Assembly: GCA_019055375.1 (NCBI GenBank) | Contig: JAHQIW010000158.1 | Span: forward strand, 186,001 to 250,000 | DNA length: 64,000 nt | Reading direction: 5' to 3' | Source of the DNA: Parelaphostrongylus tenuis | Taxonomy: Eukaryota > Nematoda > Chromadorea > Rhabditida > Metastrongylidae | Shown: piece after piece, positions 22,588 to 31,305 of the stretch | Layout: every line of letters begins with the position of its first letter | Position numbering within the stretch: position 1 is the first letter of the stretch | Notes under the pieces: model-generated | What the model was told of the DNA's origin: nothing | What the model saw: the letters and a program-made list of their open reading frames with translations, nothing else | Databases searched by the model: none | Position numbers and translations under genes: made by a program

Positions 22588-23040
22588 TTTAGCCGCTCCG
22601 AGGTGTTATTGAGGTCCAAAAATGAACAGCAAAGAGGAATGCCTCGTAATAACGCGTGACCTCGCACCATACCTTAGGCTACTATCCCCGGCCTGAGCCA
22701 GGCACAGTCTCACTTAAGCACAGACTCCAAGTGGCCAGGACTACAGTGATTAATTTAAAGACCTAAAAAATCTGAGCGGTGAGTGTTTTTGTAATGAGGT
22801 TCTTCCTATGCGATCCAAAAGTTTATCTCTTACGTTTTCTGCTAGGGTTACGAAGGCCTTTGATTTGATAATTTGCGTAATCAATTTGTACTTTCCAGGC
22901 TCTGAAGATGGCGAACCTTGCCGAAAACGAAAGCCACCACGATTGCTGTAATATCTATGCTGCATTGCTAACTGTATTGTTATATGCTTCGCTGATATTC
23001 AACAAATAATATCAATAACACCTCGGAGCGGCTAGACAGA
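22588..23040 (+). mobile_element. Penelope-like element C-terminal fragment flanked by an inverted repeat
   Basis: The plus strand reads MNSKEECLVITRDLAPYLRL, the Penelope-like C-terminal motif, and ends with CTCTGAAGATGGCGAACCTT and GCCGAAAACGAAAG at 22900-22930. The whole is bounded by TAGCCGCTCCGAGGTGTTAT at the left and its complement ATAACACCTCGGAGCGGCTA at the right. The core has lost the reverse transcriptase. Confidence 0.65.
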
Positions 23041-23084
23041 AGAAGATACTGATTTATTCAAACTATGCCGAGGTTTAATAGATA

Positions 23085-23560
23085 GTCGGTTCTGCGATTT
23101 ATTAGTAATCAATCGAAAGCTTAAATCTCTGACTAGCACCAGTACGTGGCCGGTTTTCGAAAAAAATCTTTTTATAGCGCTGTGGAATTATTTCTCTTAT
23201 CTCGTTTACGCGTTTGGGAGGGGGCGATTGATCGATGGCCTAAGGCGAAAGATATGTGGGATGGAACCTGTTACTCAACTGAGAATTTTTTCTCCGCTTT
23301 CAAAGAAACTCCAGATAAAACGATTGACTTAGATACTATAAAGTTCGTGTACATGTTAATATACTTTTCATGCTTTCAGCAAATTATACGCATGATAAAA
23401 ATGAAGAGGCGTGGCGGGTGCGGAACATAACTTTGGTTTGGATTTTACATCATTAAAAAGTTTGCTTTGAAAAATCGACCACGTACAGTTTTAACAAGAC
23501 ATTTAAGCTTTCAAATGATTACTAACACTCCTATGAAACATTGGTTGTCCAGGAAGTGGG
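23085..23560. repeat. Foldback element FB-B, short copy
   Basis: Left end ATTAGTAATCAATCGAAAGC TTAAATCT; right end TTTAAGCTTTCAAATGATTA CTAACACTCCTATG. The ends are inverse and match the FB-B copies at 24.8, 29.3, 38.9 and 60.9 kb. It contains a CAAATTATACGC-type remnant but no ORF that matches a protein family. Confidence 0.6.
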
Positions 23561-23604
23561 GTCGAAAATTCGTTTTTAGTCGCCTAACAGAAAGAATCGC
23601 TATA

Positions 23605-23855
23605 TGCCTTGCAATGATTTTTGAGCCACGCATGTCAGTGGTCTGTCAAATAGGGCTGACTTATGGAGCCCGATACACGTGTTTCGATCTTGCGATCTCG
23701 TCATTTGGGCAGTTACAAGATCGAAACACGTGTATCGGGCTCTACAAGTCAGCCCTGTCTAACAGACCACTGACATGCGTGGCTCAAAAATCATCGTAAG
23801 GCATATTGAAATTTGAGCTCTGGTCTTAAGAAAACACTCGAAACGAAAGAAGCGT
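23605..23855. repeat. FB-A near-perfect palindrome, copy 4
   Basis: About 90 bp (TTTTTGAGCCACGCATGTCA onward, through GCCCGATACACGTGTTTCGA) is followed after a short spacer by its almost exact complement. Right outside is GAGCTCTGGTCTTAAGAAAA CACTCGAAACG, the FB-A terminus. It is the most recent-looking FB-A copy in the window. Confidence 0.75.
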
Positions 23856-24279
23856 AATAGTTTATCGAAATACAAGAAAATCAGCAAGAATATACCTTGA
23901 CGATCCGTGAAAAAGCTGGGATACTCCTCGATAGAAACAGTCCTGCACTTGGAGGAGTACGGGATTGAGTGGTCAAATCGGTTGAAAAAACTGGAAAAAA
24001 ATCAATCCAAGTGAAAATTCGGTTTTAAACATTTTTTTCACAAGACACTACAGACATTAAAAAACACTACGACGAGTATACACAATACCAATATAGATTT
24101 AACGCTGAGAGGATGAAAAAAAGAAAAGAAAAAAGCTGAAAAAGAGGGAAGAAAGGAGAAAAAGAAGGAAAAAGTAAGAAAAACTGGACCAAATTATGGT
24201 TCAATGTCTTTCTTAACGAGGAAAATGTGAGCCTATGAATATTCTATTATGATTTCAACTGTAGATCTAAGATTAATGC
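23856..24279. other. Non-coding stretch, purine-rich
   Basis: Includes a lysine-type A/G-rich run near 24110-24180 (AAGAAAAGAAAAAAG). No gene was recognised. Confidence 0.4.
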
Positions 24280-24385
24280 ACAGTCTGCAAAAAACCGACC
24301 CAGCCGGGAATCGAACTTAAGACTCCCTATGACGGAAGAAGCACGCTACCACTACTCCGCACTACACCACACAGCCGGTAACCGC
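24280..24385 (-). repeat. SINE-2 copy
   Basis: The complement gives GTAGTGCGGAGTAGTGGTAG, CGTGCTTC and AAGTTCGATTCCCGGCTGGG (B box), i.e. a tRNA-like head with box A and B, then a GACTGTGC tail. It could be mistaken for a tRNA, but no acceptor stem closes. Confidence 0.6.
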
Positions 24386-24485
24386 TTTGATACTTCTCTT
24401 TCTAATGTCAATATTGCCATTCTGCTATTACTAACCTCTTACCTCCTCGTCGAGAAAGACAGTGAATTATTCAATGAACACTGAG

Positions 24486-24710
24486 GTTGGAGGAATGGCC
24501 GAGTGGTTAGTGACGCTGACTCAGGAAAATCGTCGGTCTTGGAAGAATAATGACCAGGATTCTTGTCGATATGACAGGTACAATTCGAAAGAAGGCCATG
24601 TTCTACTGACGATGAATCCCTCAGGAATACGCCATGCATTGGCCTCCATTCGTAGCACCGTTGGAGTTGACTGATCGCCTGTCTGGCCTTTGCAATGACT
24701 CCAACGCGAT
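24486..24710. repeat. tRNA-Ser-like head plus reverse SINE-1 tail fragment
   Basis: Position 24495 on: ATGGCCGAGTGGTTAGTGAC, a box A of tRNA-Ser type with no matching B box. From 24605 to 24705 a SINE-1 tail lies in minus orientation (AATCCCTCAGGAATACGCCA, CTGGCCTTTGCAATGACTCC). Confidence 0.45.
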
Positions 24711-24769
24711 GGTTCGTCAATGCATCGAATCAAAGCTCCGGTACCGTAAGACGACGACGAATGGAAAAC

Positions 24770-25760
24770 CAATTTCACTAGCTGGACACGGACTTTTCAT
24801 AGGAATGTTAGTAGTCATTCGAAAGCTTAAATCTTTGGCTACACCCTCACGAAGACGGCTTCGAAAAAGACCCCTTTCATAAGGCTGCAAAGTTCTAAAT
24901 GAAATTATGTTTCCCAAGCGCATATTTCTCACCGGACAGAGCACTTTCTTTGGACTATTAGTAATCATTCGACAGCTTAATGTTTGCTGATTCCAACGCT
25001 GTATTTATTCTCCGGAAAGAGCCGTCTCTCCGCAATGCAGTAGAAAAAATACGCAGCAAGCGGTCTATGGCCAATTCACGGGCCGCTGGGTGAGGCGGCA
25101 GGGAGGACTGACGTGATGATCGATCGATCATCGGGCATATGAACGTGTAGAGAAAACCTCGTAGTATCTGAATGTCGTCGAGTCACTGTTGGACCTTCAA
25201 AGGACGTCCTCGCATTCTGAATCCATTAAAAAGATCATAATGATAATTGATTTATTCATTTCCGTGGCAAGATATAAGTATTTAGTCTTTTAGTGGCAGA
25301 GTCACGCGTGTTCTCTGGAGTTTTCTCTCAAAGCGGAGAAAACAATTCCTAATCGAAGAAGAGAAATCACACTTTTATATGACAGACTGGAAATCGATCG
25401 ATCATCTCGCCAGCCCACCCTGCTGCCTCACCCAAACGGCCCGTGAATCGGCCAAAGACCACTTGCTCACGTAAGCAATTCAACATTACTTTCCCTGCTG
25501 CACTGCAGAGGAAAGGCCTTTTCCAGCGAAATAAGCACAGCATTCGAATCAGCAAATATTACTCTATCGAATGTTTACTAGCAGTTCGAAGAAAGTGCTC
25601 TGTCCGGCGAGAAATATGCGCGTGTGAAACAAAATTTTATTATGAACTTTACAGCGTTATGAAAGGGTCTTTTTGCAAAACCCACTACGTGTGGCTGTAG
25701 ACAGAGATTTAAGCTTTCGAATGATTACTAACACTCCTATGAAAAGCTTCCTGTCCAACG
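24770..25760. repeat. Foldback element FB-B, long copy with arms of about 350 bp
   Basis: Left terminus TTCATAGGAATGTTAGTAGT CATTCGAAAGC; right terminus GCTTTCGAATGATTACTAAC ACTCCTATGAA. The arms remain complementary inward through GGACAGAGCACTTTCTTTGG / CGAAGAAAGTGCTCTGTCCG and GATCGATCGATCAT / GATCGATCATCTCG. Total about 990 bp, no recognisable transposase. Confidence 0.75.
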
Positions 25761-25784
25761 CATGAGATCGATTTTTCATTTGTC

Positions 25785-25968
25785 GCCGTCGAGCAGAAGA
25801 GTACCACGGCTCCTATCCTCTCAGATAAATCTGACACCAATCCCCAACTGCAAAGGGATGGAAGCGCTACGGAGCCCTGAGCGCGGGATCGAACCCCTGA
25901 CCATCGATTGGTCGTGACCAGTGCGTGTCGCACGACACCTCTAACCACTGAGCCACATGTACCCTCCA
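25785..25968 (-). repeat. SINE-1 variant head (tail missing)
   Basis: The complement reads CATGTGGCTCAGTGGTTAGA (box A), GGGGTTCGATCCCGCGCTCA (perfect B box), GGATGG and ATCTGAGAGGATAGGAG. It ends against the FB-B border and is followed to the right by an A-run. Confidence 0.7.
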
Positions 25969-25983
25969 CAAAAAAAAAAAACT

Positions 25984-26280
25984 ACGAAAGGATAAAGCTC
26001 TCGGTGTTGATCAATCCCTAAGGGATGCGCCATGCATTCGACTTCAATTTTTAACTTCATTTGAGGTAATTGAATGCATATCTGGCCTTTACAATGACTC
26101 GCGGTGGCCTCCCGCTGAACCGAGTCAGTGCTGCTTATCCTCCCAGGCAAGTCTGAGACCTGTCTGGTACCAATTTACCGACCCCGTAGGGATGGATGGC
26201 TTGGTGAGCCATGAGCGCGACATCGAACCATTGACCTCGTGTGCGACGCAGAGCACCTCTAACCACTGCGCCACATGCGC
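25984..26280 (-). repeat. tRNA-derived SINE-1, full-length
   Basis: The best reference copy. Complement: TGTGGCGCAGTGGTTAGAGG (box A), TGGTTCGATGTCGCGCTCAT (B box), ACCAAGCCATCC, GGAGGATAAGCAGCACTGAC, CCACCGCGAGTCATTGTAAA, GCGCATCCCTTAGGGATTGA and an AGAGCTTTATCC end. About 295 bp. Head and body match the copies at 3.4, 30.2, 37.9 and 38.6 kb. Confidence 0.8.
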
Positions 26281-26699
26281 TTGTTTACGAAATGATAATC
26301 GCTGCAAAATTACTTTGCAAAATCGAATTTATTCGAATGTTTCTAGCATAATTCCATATGAATCCGTGCGCCTCGGTAGAAATCCACCTGAAAACGCTCT
26401 CTAATCGCTTACTTTCTGCTTATTTTACAGAATTGAGTCCCGCCCCCGAACCCTTTATTCTTAAAAATTATTTTGCAATCAATTAAAGTGGGGAAAATCA
26501 ACGATAAACAGAAAATGGAGGCATAGACGAGCGATGAAGAAATTATCAACACAGCGACCAATTTTGTTCTACGGTAGCTTGCGGAAGTCGCGATATTACG
26601 TAGCTTTTATTTGGAAATTTCACCGATTTTACGGACAAGACGTTATTTTCGCGCCAACTTCAAACATTTTCGAAATTTATTCTTATTTTTCTTTTTTTT

Positions 26700-29090
26700 T
26701 TAAATCCGCTCTTCCTTCGTGGAATGTCGATCTTCACGTGAAGGAGTCTTGATCTTCTCACTTGGACTATCCTTCGTCACAGGCTGTGTCGCCTCCCCGC
26801 TTCCCCCAGCGTTTTTTCTCCGGCCGTCCTCGTCATGGCGGTGATTTCCTCGGGGCAAATCACCCGGAGACATATTTGATCTCCGGACAGAAGGCAGCAA
26901 GTTTTCTGGCGCTAGTGAAGAAACTGAGAATCGAAGTCTTTCCGTTTCCTCTGCCGCCTGGAGAAAATTTTGTCTTCTTGTCATTTCTTTTTCTTTTCTT
27001 ATTTCTTCCCTTTTCTTTTTCTTCTTCGCTTTGAGTTGTCCCTTGAAGGAATCTCTCCGTCTCTTCACATGGACGGGTCATCATCAAAATGGATAGACGC
27101 CGCAAAGACACGCATTGGACAGAAATCGGACCAAAGAGGCCAAAAAGATCGAGAAGACGAACAAAAAGCGAAGGCCCGGAAGATCTGGGCGAATTTCTCT
27201 TCCCTAGTGAAATGTCGGCTTCCATTCAATGAAGGAGTCGTTCCGTGCCTTCACTTGGATGGCTTGTTATCCGCCGGGTTGTGCAAATCTGCGCTTCTCT
27301 TTTCATCCCTTTCTGTCTCCGGCTGTCCTCGTAAGAGCGATGGTTTTGTTCTGGACGAGTCCCCCGGAGACATATTTGATTTCCGCACAGAAGGCAGCAA
27401 GTTTTCTAGCTGTAGTGAAGAAACTGGAAATCGAAGTCTTTCCGTTGTTTTTGCCTTCTGGAAAAATTTTTGTCTTCTTGTCATTTCTTTTTCTTTTCTT
27501 ATTTCTTCCCTTTCTTTTTCTTCTTCGCTTTAAGTTGTCCTTGAAGGGATCTCTCCGTCTCTTCACATGGACGGGTCATCAAAAAAGTCATCTAAACGGA
27601 TAAAGGCCACAAAGACACGCATTGGACAGAAATCGGATCAAAGAGGTCAAAAAGATCGAAAGAAGACGAACAAAAAGCGAAGGCCTGGAAGATCTGGGTA
27701 AATTTCTCCTTGCCTAGTGAAATGTCGGCTTCCATTCAATGAAGGAGTCGTTCCGTGCCTTCACTTGGATGGCTTGTTATCCGCTGGGTTGTGCGAATCT
27801 GCGCTTCTCTTTTCATCCGTTTCTGTCTCCGGCTGTCCTCGTAGTAGCGATGGTTTCGTCTGGACGAGTCCCCCGGAGACATTTGATTTCCGGACAGAAG
27901 GCAGCAAGTTTTCTAGCTGTAGTGAAGAAACTGGAAATCGAAGTCTTTCCGTTGTTTTTGCCCTCTGGAAAAATTTTGTCTTTTCTTCTTTTCTTTTCTT
28001 TTGTTATTTTTTTCCTCTTTGAGTTGTCCCTTGAAGGGATCTCTCTGTCTCTTCACATGGATGGCTCTTAAAAAAAGTCATCCAAGCGGATAAAGGCCAC
28101 AAAGACACGCATGGGAGAGAAATCAGATCAAAGAGGTCAAAAAGAACGAAAGGTGAAGAAAAAGAAGACGAGCAAAAAGCGAAAGCCCGGAAGATCTGGC
28201 TGGATTTCTCCTTCCCTAATGAGATGTCGGCTTCAATTTAATGAAGGAGTGTTTCCGTACCTTCACTTGGATAGCTTGTTATCGCAGGTTGTCGCTTCTC
28301 TTTTCATTCGTCTCTGTCTCCGTCTGTCCTCGTCGTAGCGATGGTTTTGTCTGGACGAGTCCTCCGGAGACATATTTGATCTCCGGACAGAGGATAGTAA
28401 GTTTTCTAGCAGTTGTAAGGTAACCATAAATCGGAATCTCTGTTTCTTCTGCCTTCTGAAGAAATCCTCTCCTCTCGTCCTTTCCTTCCTTTTTTCTTTT
28501 CTTTTCTTTCATCTCTTTTTTTTTTCTTATCTTTCTTTTTTCCTTTTTCTGTCCTCTTTTTTTTCTTTTGCTTCGAGATTCCACTTTGTTTCCACTTAGA
28601 AGGAAGCCCCCGTCCTCTGCCTTGGGACGGTTCGTCGTCACGAGTTGTGCCAATTTTAGCACTTTTTTTGAATCGTTTCTTTCTCCGCCCGTCGCCGTCG
28701 TGGCGCTGGTTTCGTGTGGGCTTCATTCGGAGACATACTCTATTGATCACTTTGATCTCTGGGACAGCAAGGCAGTAAGTTTTCTAGCTGAAGTGAAGGA
28801 ACTCGAAATCGAGGCTCTGCGTTTCTTCTGCCTTCTAGAGACATCTTGGCCCCCTGTCTTTGTTTTCATTTTTTCTTTTCTCCTTTTTATTTTTTTATCC
28901 TGTTGTCTTGCTGCCTTTTGCATTGAGGTGTCACTTGAAAAGGGTGTTCCCGTCTCTTCACTTGGACGGTCCGTCTTCAAGAAATGGGCCGATCCCAACA
29001 CTTTTTTCATTCGTTTCTTTGTCTCGTCGTCGTCGTCGGTGGTGGCGACGGTTTACGTCGAACAAAATCACTTGAAACCTTTTTGACCTG
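26700..29090. repeat. Tandem array of ~0.5 kb polypyrimidine-rich repeats
   Basis: The landmark GAGACATATTTGAT recurs at 26867, 27367 and 28367, with variants at 27876 and 28730, giving spacings of about 500, 509, 491 and 363 bp. A partial sixth unit runs to 29090. Each unit has a T/C-rich run (TTTCTTTTTCTTTTC), a TCTCTTCACATGGACGG box and a CAGAAGGCAGCAAGTTTTCT box. Open frames exist in many phases on both strands, as expected of a repeat. Lys/Glu-rich minus-strand frames are not supported as genes. Confidence 0.8.
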
Positions 29091-29309
29091 CACACAGAGT
29101 AGTCATTTCTCTATGAGAAGTGAAGAAGTCCCAAACTGAAAGCTTTCGATTTCGTCGCTCCTATTAGGGTCGCTTACTGTCTAATACGAGAATGCTTCTC
29201 ACTGTCTTTTCTTTCTTCCTCCACTTTCTTTTCTTTCTTTTTTTTCTCCTTTTTTCCCATAGGTTTTTTCCGATCGTAAGCGGACATATGAAAAATCGGC
29301 CTAGTTGGC

Positions 29310-29770
29310 TGGAGGAGAAATTTTCATAGGATTGTTAATAACCAATGGAAAGCTTAGATTTCAGGCTACAGCACCACGTCGCCGGTTTTTCCAGAACACC
29401 CTTTAGAGCGATGTAAAATCCACACAAAACTTTGTTTCAGACGCGCCTATTTCTCGCCGGACAGAGCTTTTCTTTGATCTATCGGTAATTATAAAGATAT
29501 GTTACTTGCTACGTTTCGGAGAAGCGGTCTATTCAGGATATAAGCACAGTGTTGGAATCAGAAACGATTACGCTATCGAATGATTACTAGCTGTCAAAAA
29601 AAAGAGCTCTATTCAGCGAGAAATATGCACGTTTGAGGCAAGTTTTACGCTGGATCTTACAGCGTTATAAAATGGATGTTTTGAAAAAGTAGCGATGTGG
29701 AGCTGTAGTCTGAAGTCTGAGCTTCCGAATGATTACTAACACTCCTTTGAAACGTTCCTCTCCAGCGAAT
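29310..29770. repeat. Foldback element FB-B, short copy
   Basis: Left TTCATAGGATTGTTAATAAC CAATGGAAAGC, right GCTTCCGAATGATTACTAAC ACTCCTTTG; inner GCCGGACAGAGCTTTTCTTT and CAAAAAAAAGAGCTCTATTC are complementary remnants. It abuts the tandem array. Confidence 0.65.
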
Positions 29771-30167
29771 GATATCGGTTTTTCACCTGTCCCTCTGTTA
29801 TCAGAAAGAATCTTCTGGGTTTCTCCACTCCTAGAGTTGACTTACTGTCTGCTGCAAGGATACTTCTTACTGTCTTTTCTTTTTTCCTTCGTTTTTTTCT
29901 TCTTTTTTCCTTTCTTTCGTCTGTGTCTTCTGCTTTGGGATCACGAATATGTATCGCCCATCGTTCGATCATTTATCCGAAAGCATTCTGAACAATTTCT
30001 CATCAGCCGTGGAGATGAAGAAAACCTTCAACTTTAACCTTTTTCTTTGCTCTTCTAATTGCTTCAATTTTTTGCCTCAGAATCTGGATCTTCTTGCTTT
30101 GTTCGCCTTGCATTTTACAGTATTTTAATTCCTATATCACCCCTAATATTAAGCCTATGTTATGGGT

Positions 30168-30470
30168 GCACTTGTGGCGCAGTAGTCAGGAGTACTGTAC
30201 GACATCAACCGATCGAATATCGATTGTTCGGTCCCGCAGTCAAGGCTTTACAAGACTTTCATCCCTCCCTGGTTGGTGAATCGGTAGCACACTTGTCTGG
30301 GAGGATAGTAGCATTGACTTGAGATATAGATAGGCCACCGCGAGTCGTTGTGAAGGCCAGCTATGCAACCAGCTATCTCAAATGATGCTGCGAGCTACAG
30401 CGAATGGAGTCGAATGCGTGGCGCATCCCTCAGGGATTGTTCAACAGCACCGAGAGCTTTATCCTCTATC
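30168..30470 (+). repeat. SINE-1, plus orientation, diverged
   Basis: Starts TGCACTTGTGGCGCAGTAGT, B box GATTGTTCGGTCCCG, then GTCTGGGAGGATAGTAGCAT, GCCACCGCGAGTCGTTGTGA and GCGCATCCCTCAGGGATTGT with an AGAGCTTTATC end. All SINE-1 blocks are in order. Confidence 0.75.
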
Positions 30471-30719
30471 TTTACGTGTCTTGGGTGTTCCCATCAAGTG
30501 TGAATAACCAAATCGTCTATGATGTATTTCCATCGGACGTTGTGGAGGTTACCTCGAGAAATTGTGGCTCGGCATCCCTGTGTCTTCAAAGATGGTCCGC
30601 GTGATCACATCGATGTCAATTTTTTGATTTGTACTGAGCATTCTATTAAGTTCACAATGGCAGACCATCTTTAAGCTTTTTCTCTGTCTTATATCGCCGA
30701 AGGAATGATAGCAGATTAA

Positions 30720-30830
30720 GAGCTCTGATAGTGTAGTGGTAGCCACATGCAAACGGAAAGAGTGAGACGCGGGTTGAATTCCCGCAGGGTTGAAAGTTTT
30801 GACATATCACTCAGCAATTTTGGGCGTTTG
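30720..30830 (+). repeat. SINE-2 copy
   Basis: GCTCTGATAGTGTAGTGGTA (head), GAGTGAGACGCGGGTTGAAT (diverged B box) and the family tail GAAAGTTTTGACATATCACT. Confidence 0.6.
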
Positions 30831-30834
30831 CCTC

Positions 30835-31300
30835 GCTATTCATTTGTTTCGTATTTAGACCGTCTTTGACTGTCAGGAGGTCCACTACACGTCCTATTGT
30901 GGGCTCGTTGAATTGCTTAACTCATTGACTTCCATGGACCCTTGGGAATGTCCGATGACTCCACCTCCTTTGTGTCGACTGATGCCGACCACTTAGCTGC
31001 GTGTTCTGCAAGGAAAGCAGCTGTAGTCAGCGTCAATCGGGCAGAGGATTAGGGTCGTCGGACACGACCATGGGTCTGAGGAAGTCAACCTATTCGGTTT
31101 CCACGTACTGGTAATGGATACTCCTTCGTTCATTTGTTCCTACAACTCTTTTCTTTTCGACAGAATTAGACTTTTGTTCGATAAAACCGTGACAGCGAGA
31201 CTTTTTTGTTTTTTTTTTTCTTAGCTAAAACTCTGATCACTTCGTCAAAGATAATCTGGATTTGATCCGTTCAGTTCATCCAAGTTTCTCCTATCTTGTT
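30835..31300. other. Upstream region of chk-1
   Basis: No gene or repeat recognised. The end of this stretch has a T-rich run and the acceptor CTATCTTGTTTCAG at 31291-31304, one base before the chk-1 ATG. Confidence 0.4.
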
Positions 31301-31305
31301 TCAGT

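Noticed and set aside
24280..24385. Possible tRNA gene on the minus strand
   Set aside because: A and B boxes are present but the acceptor and D stems do not close, and the sequence belongs to SINE-2.
24490..24580. Possible tRNA-Ser gene (ATGGCCGAGTGGTTAGTGAC)
   Set aside because: Only the box A side matches; no B box, variable arm or acceptor pairing follows.
24439..25969. Cluster of 60-90 codon frames on both strands
   Set aside because: Lie in FB-B and SINE-1 copies, which explain the structure better.
26700..29090. Many overlapping open frames on both strands, including Lys/Glu-rich proteins of 110-170 codons
   Set aside because: They repeat every ~500 bp in all phases and arise from a tandem polypyrimidine/polypurine repeat; no splice sites or family similarity.
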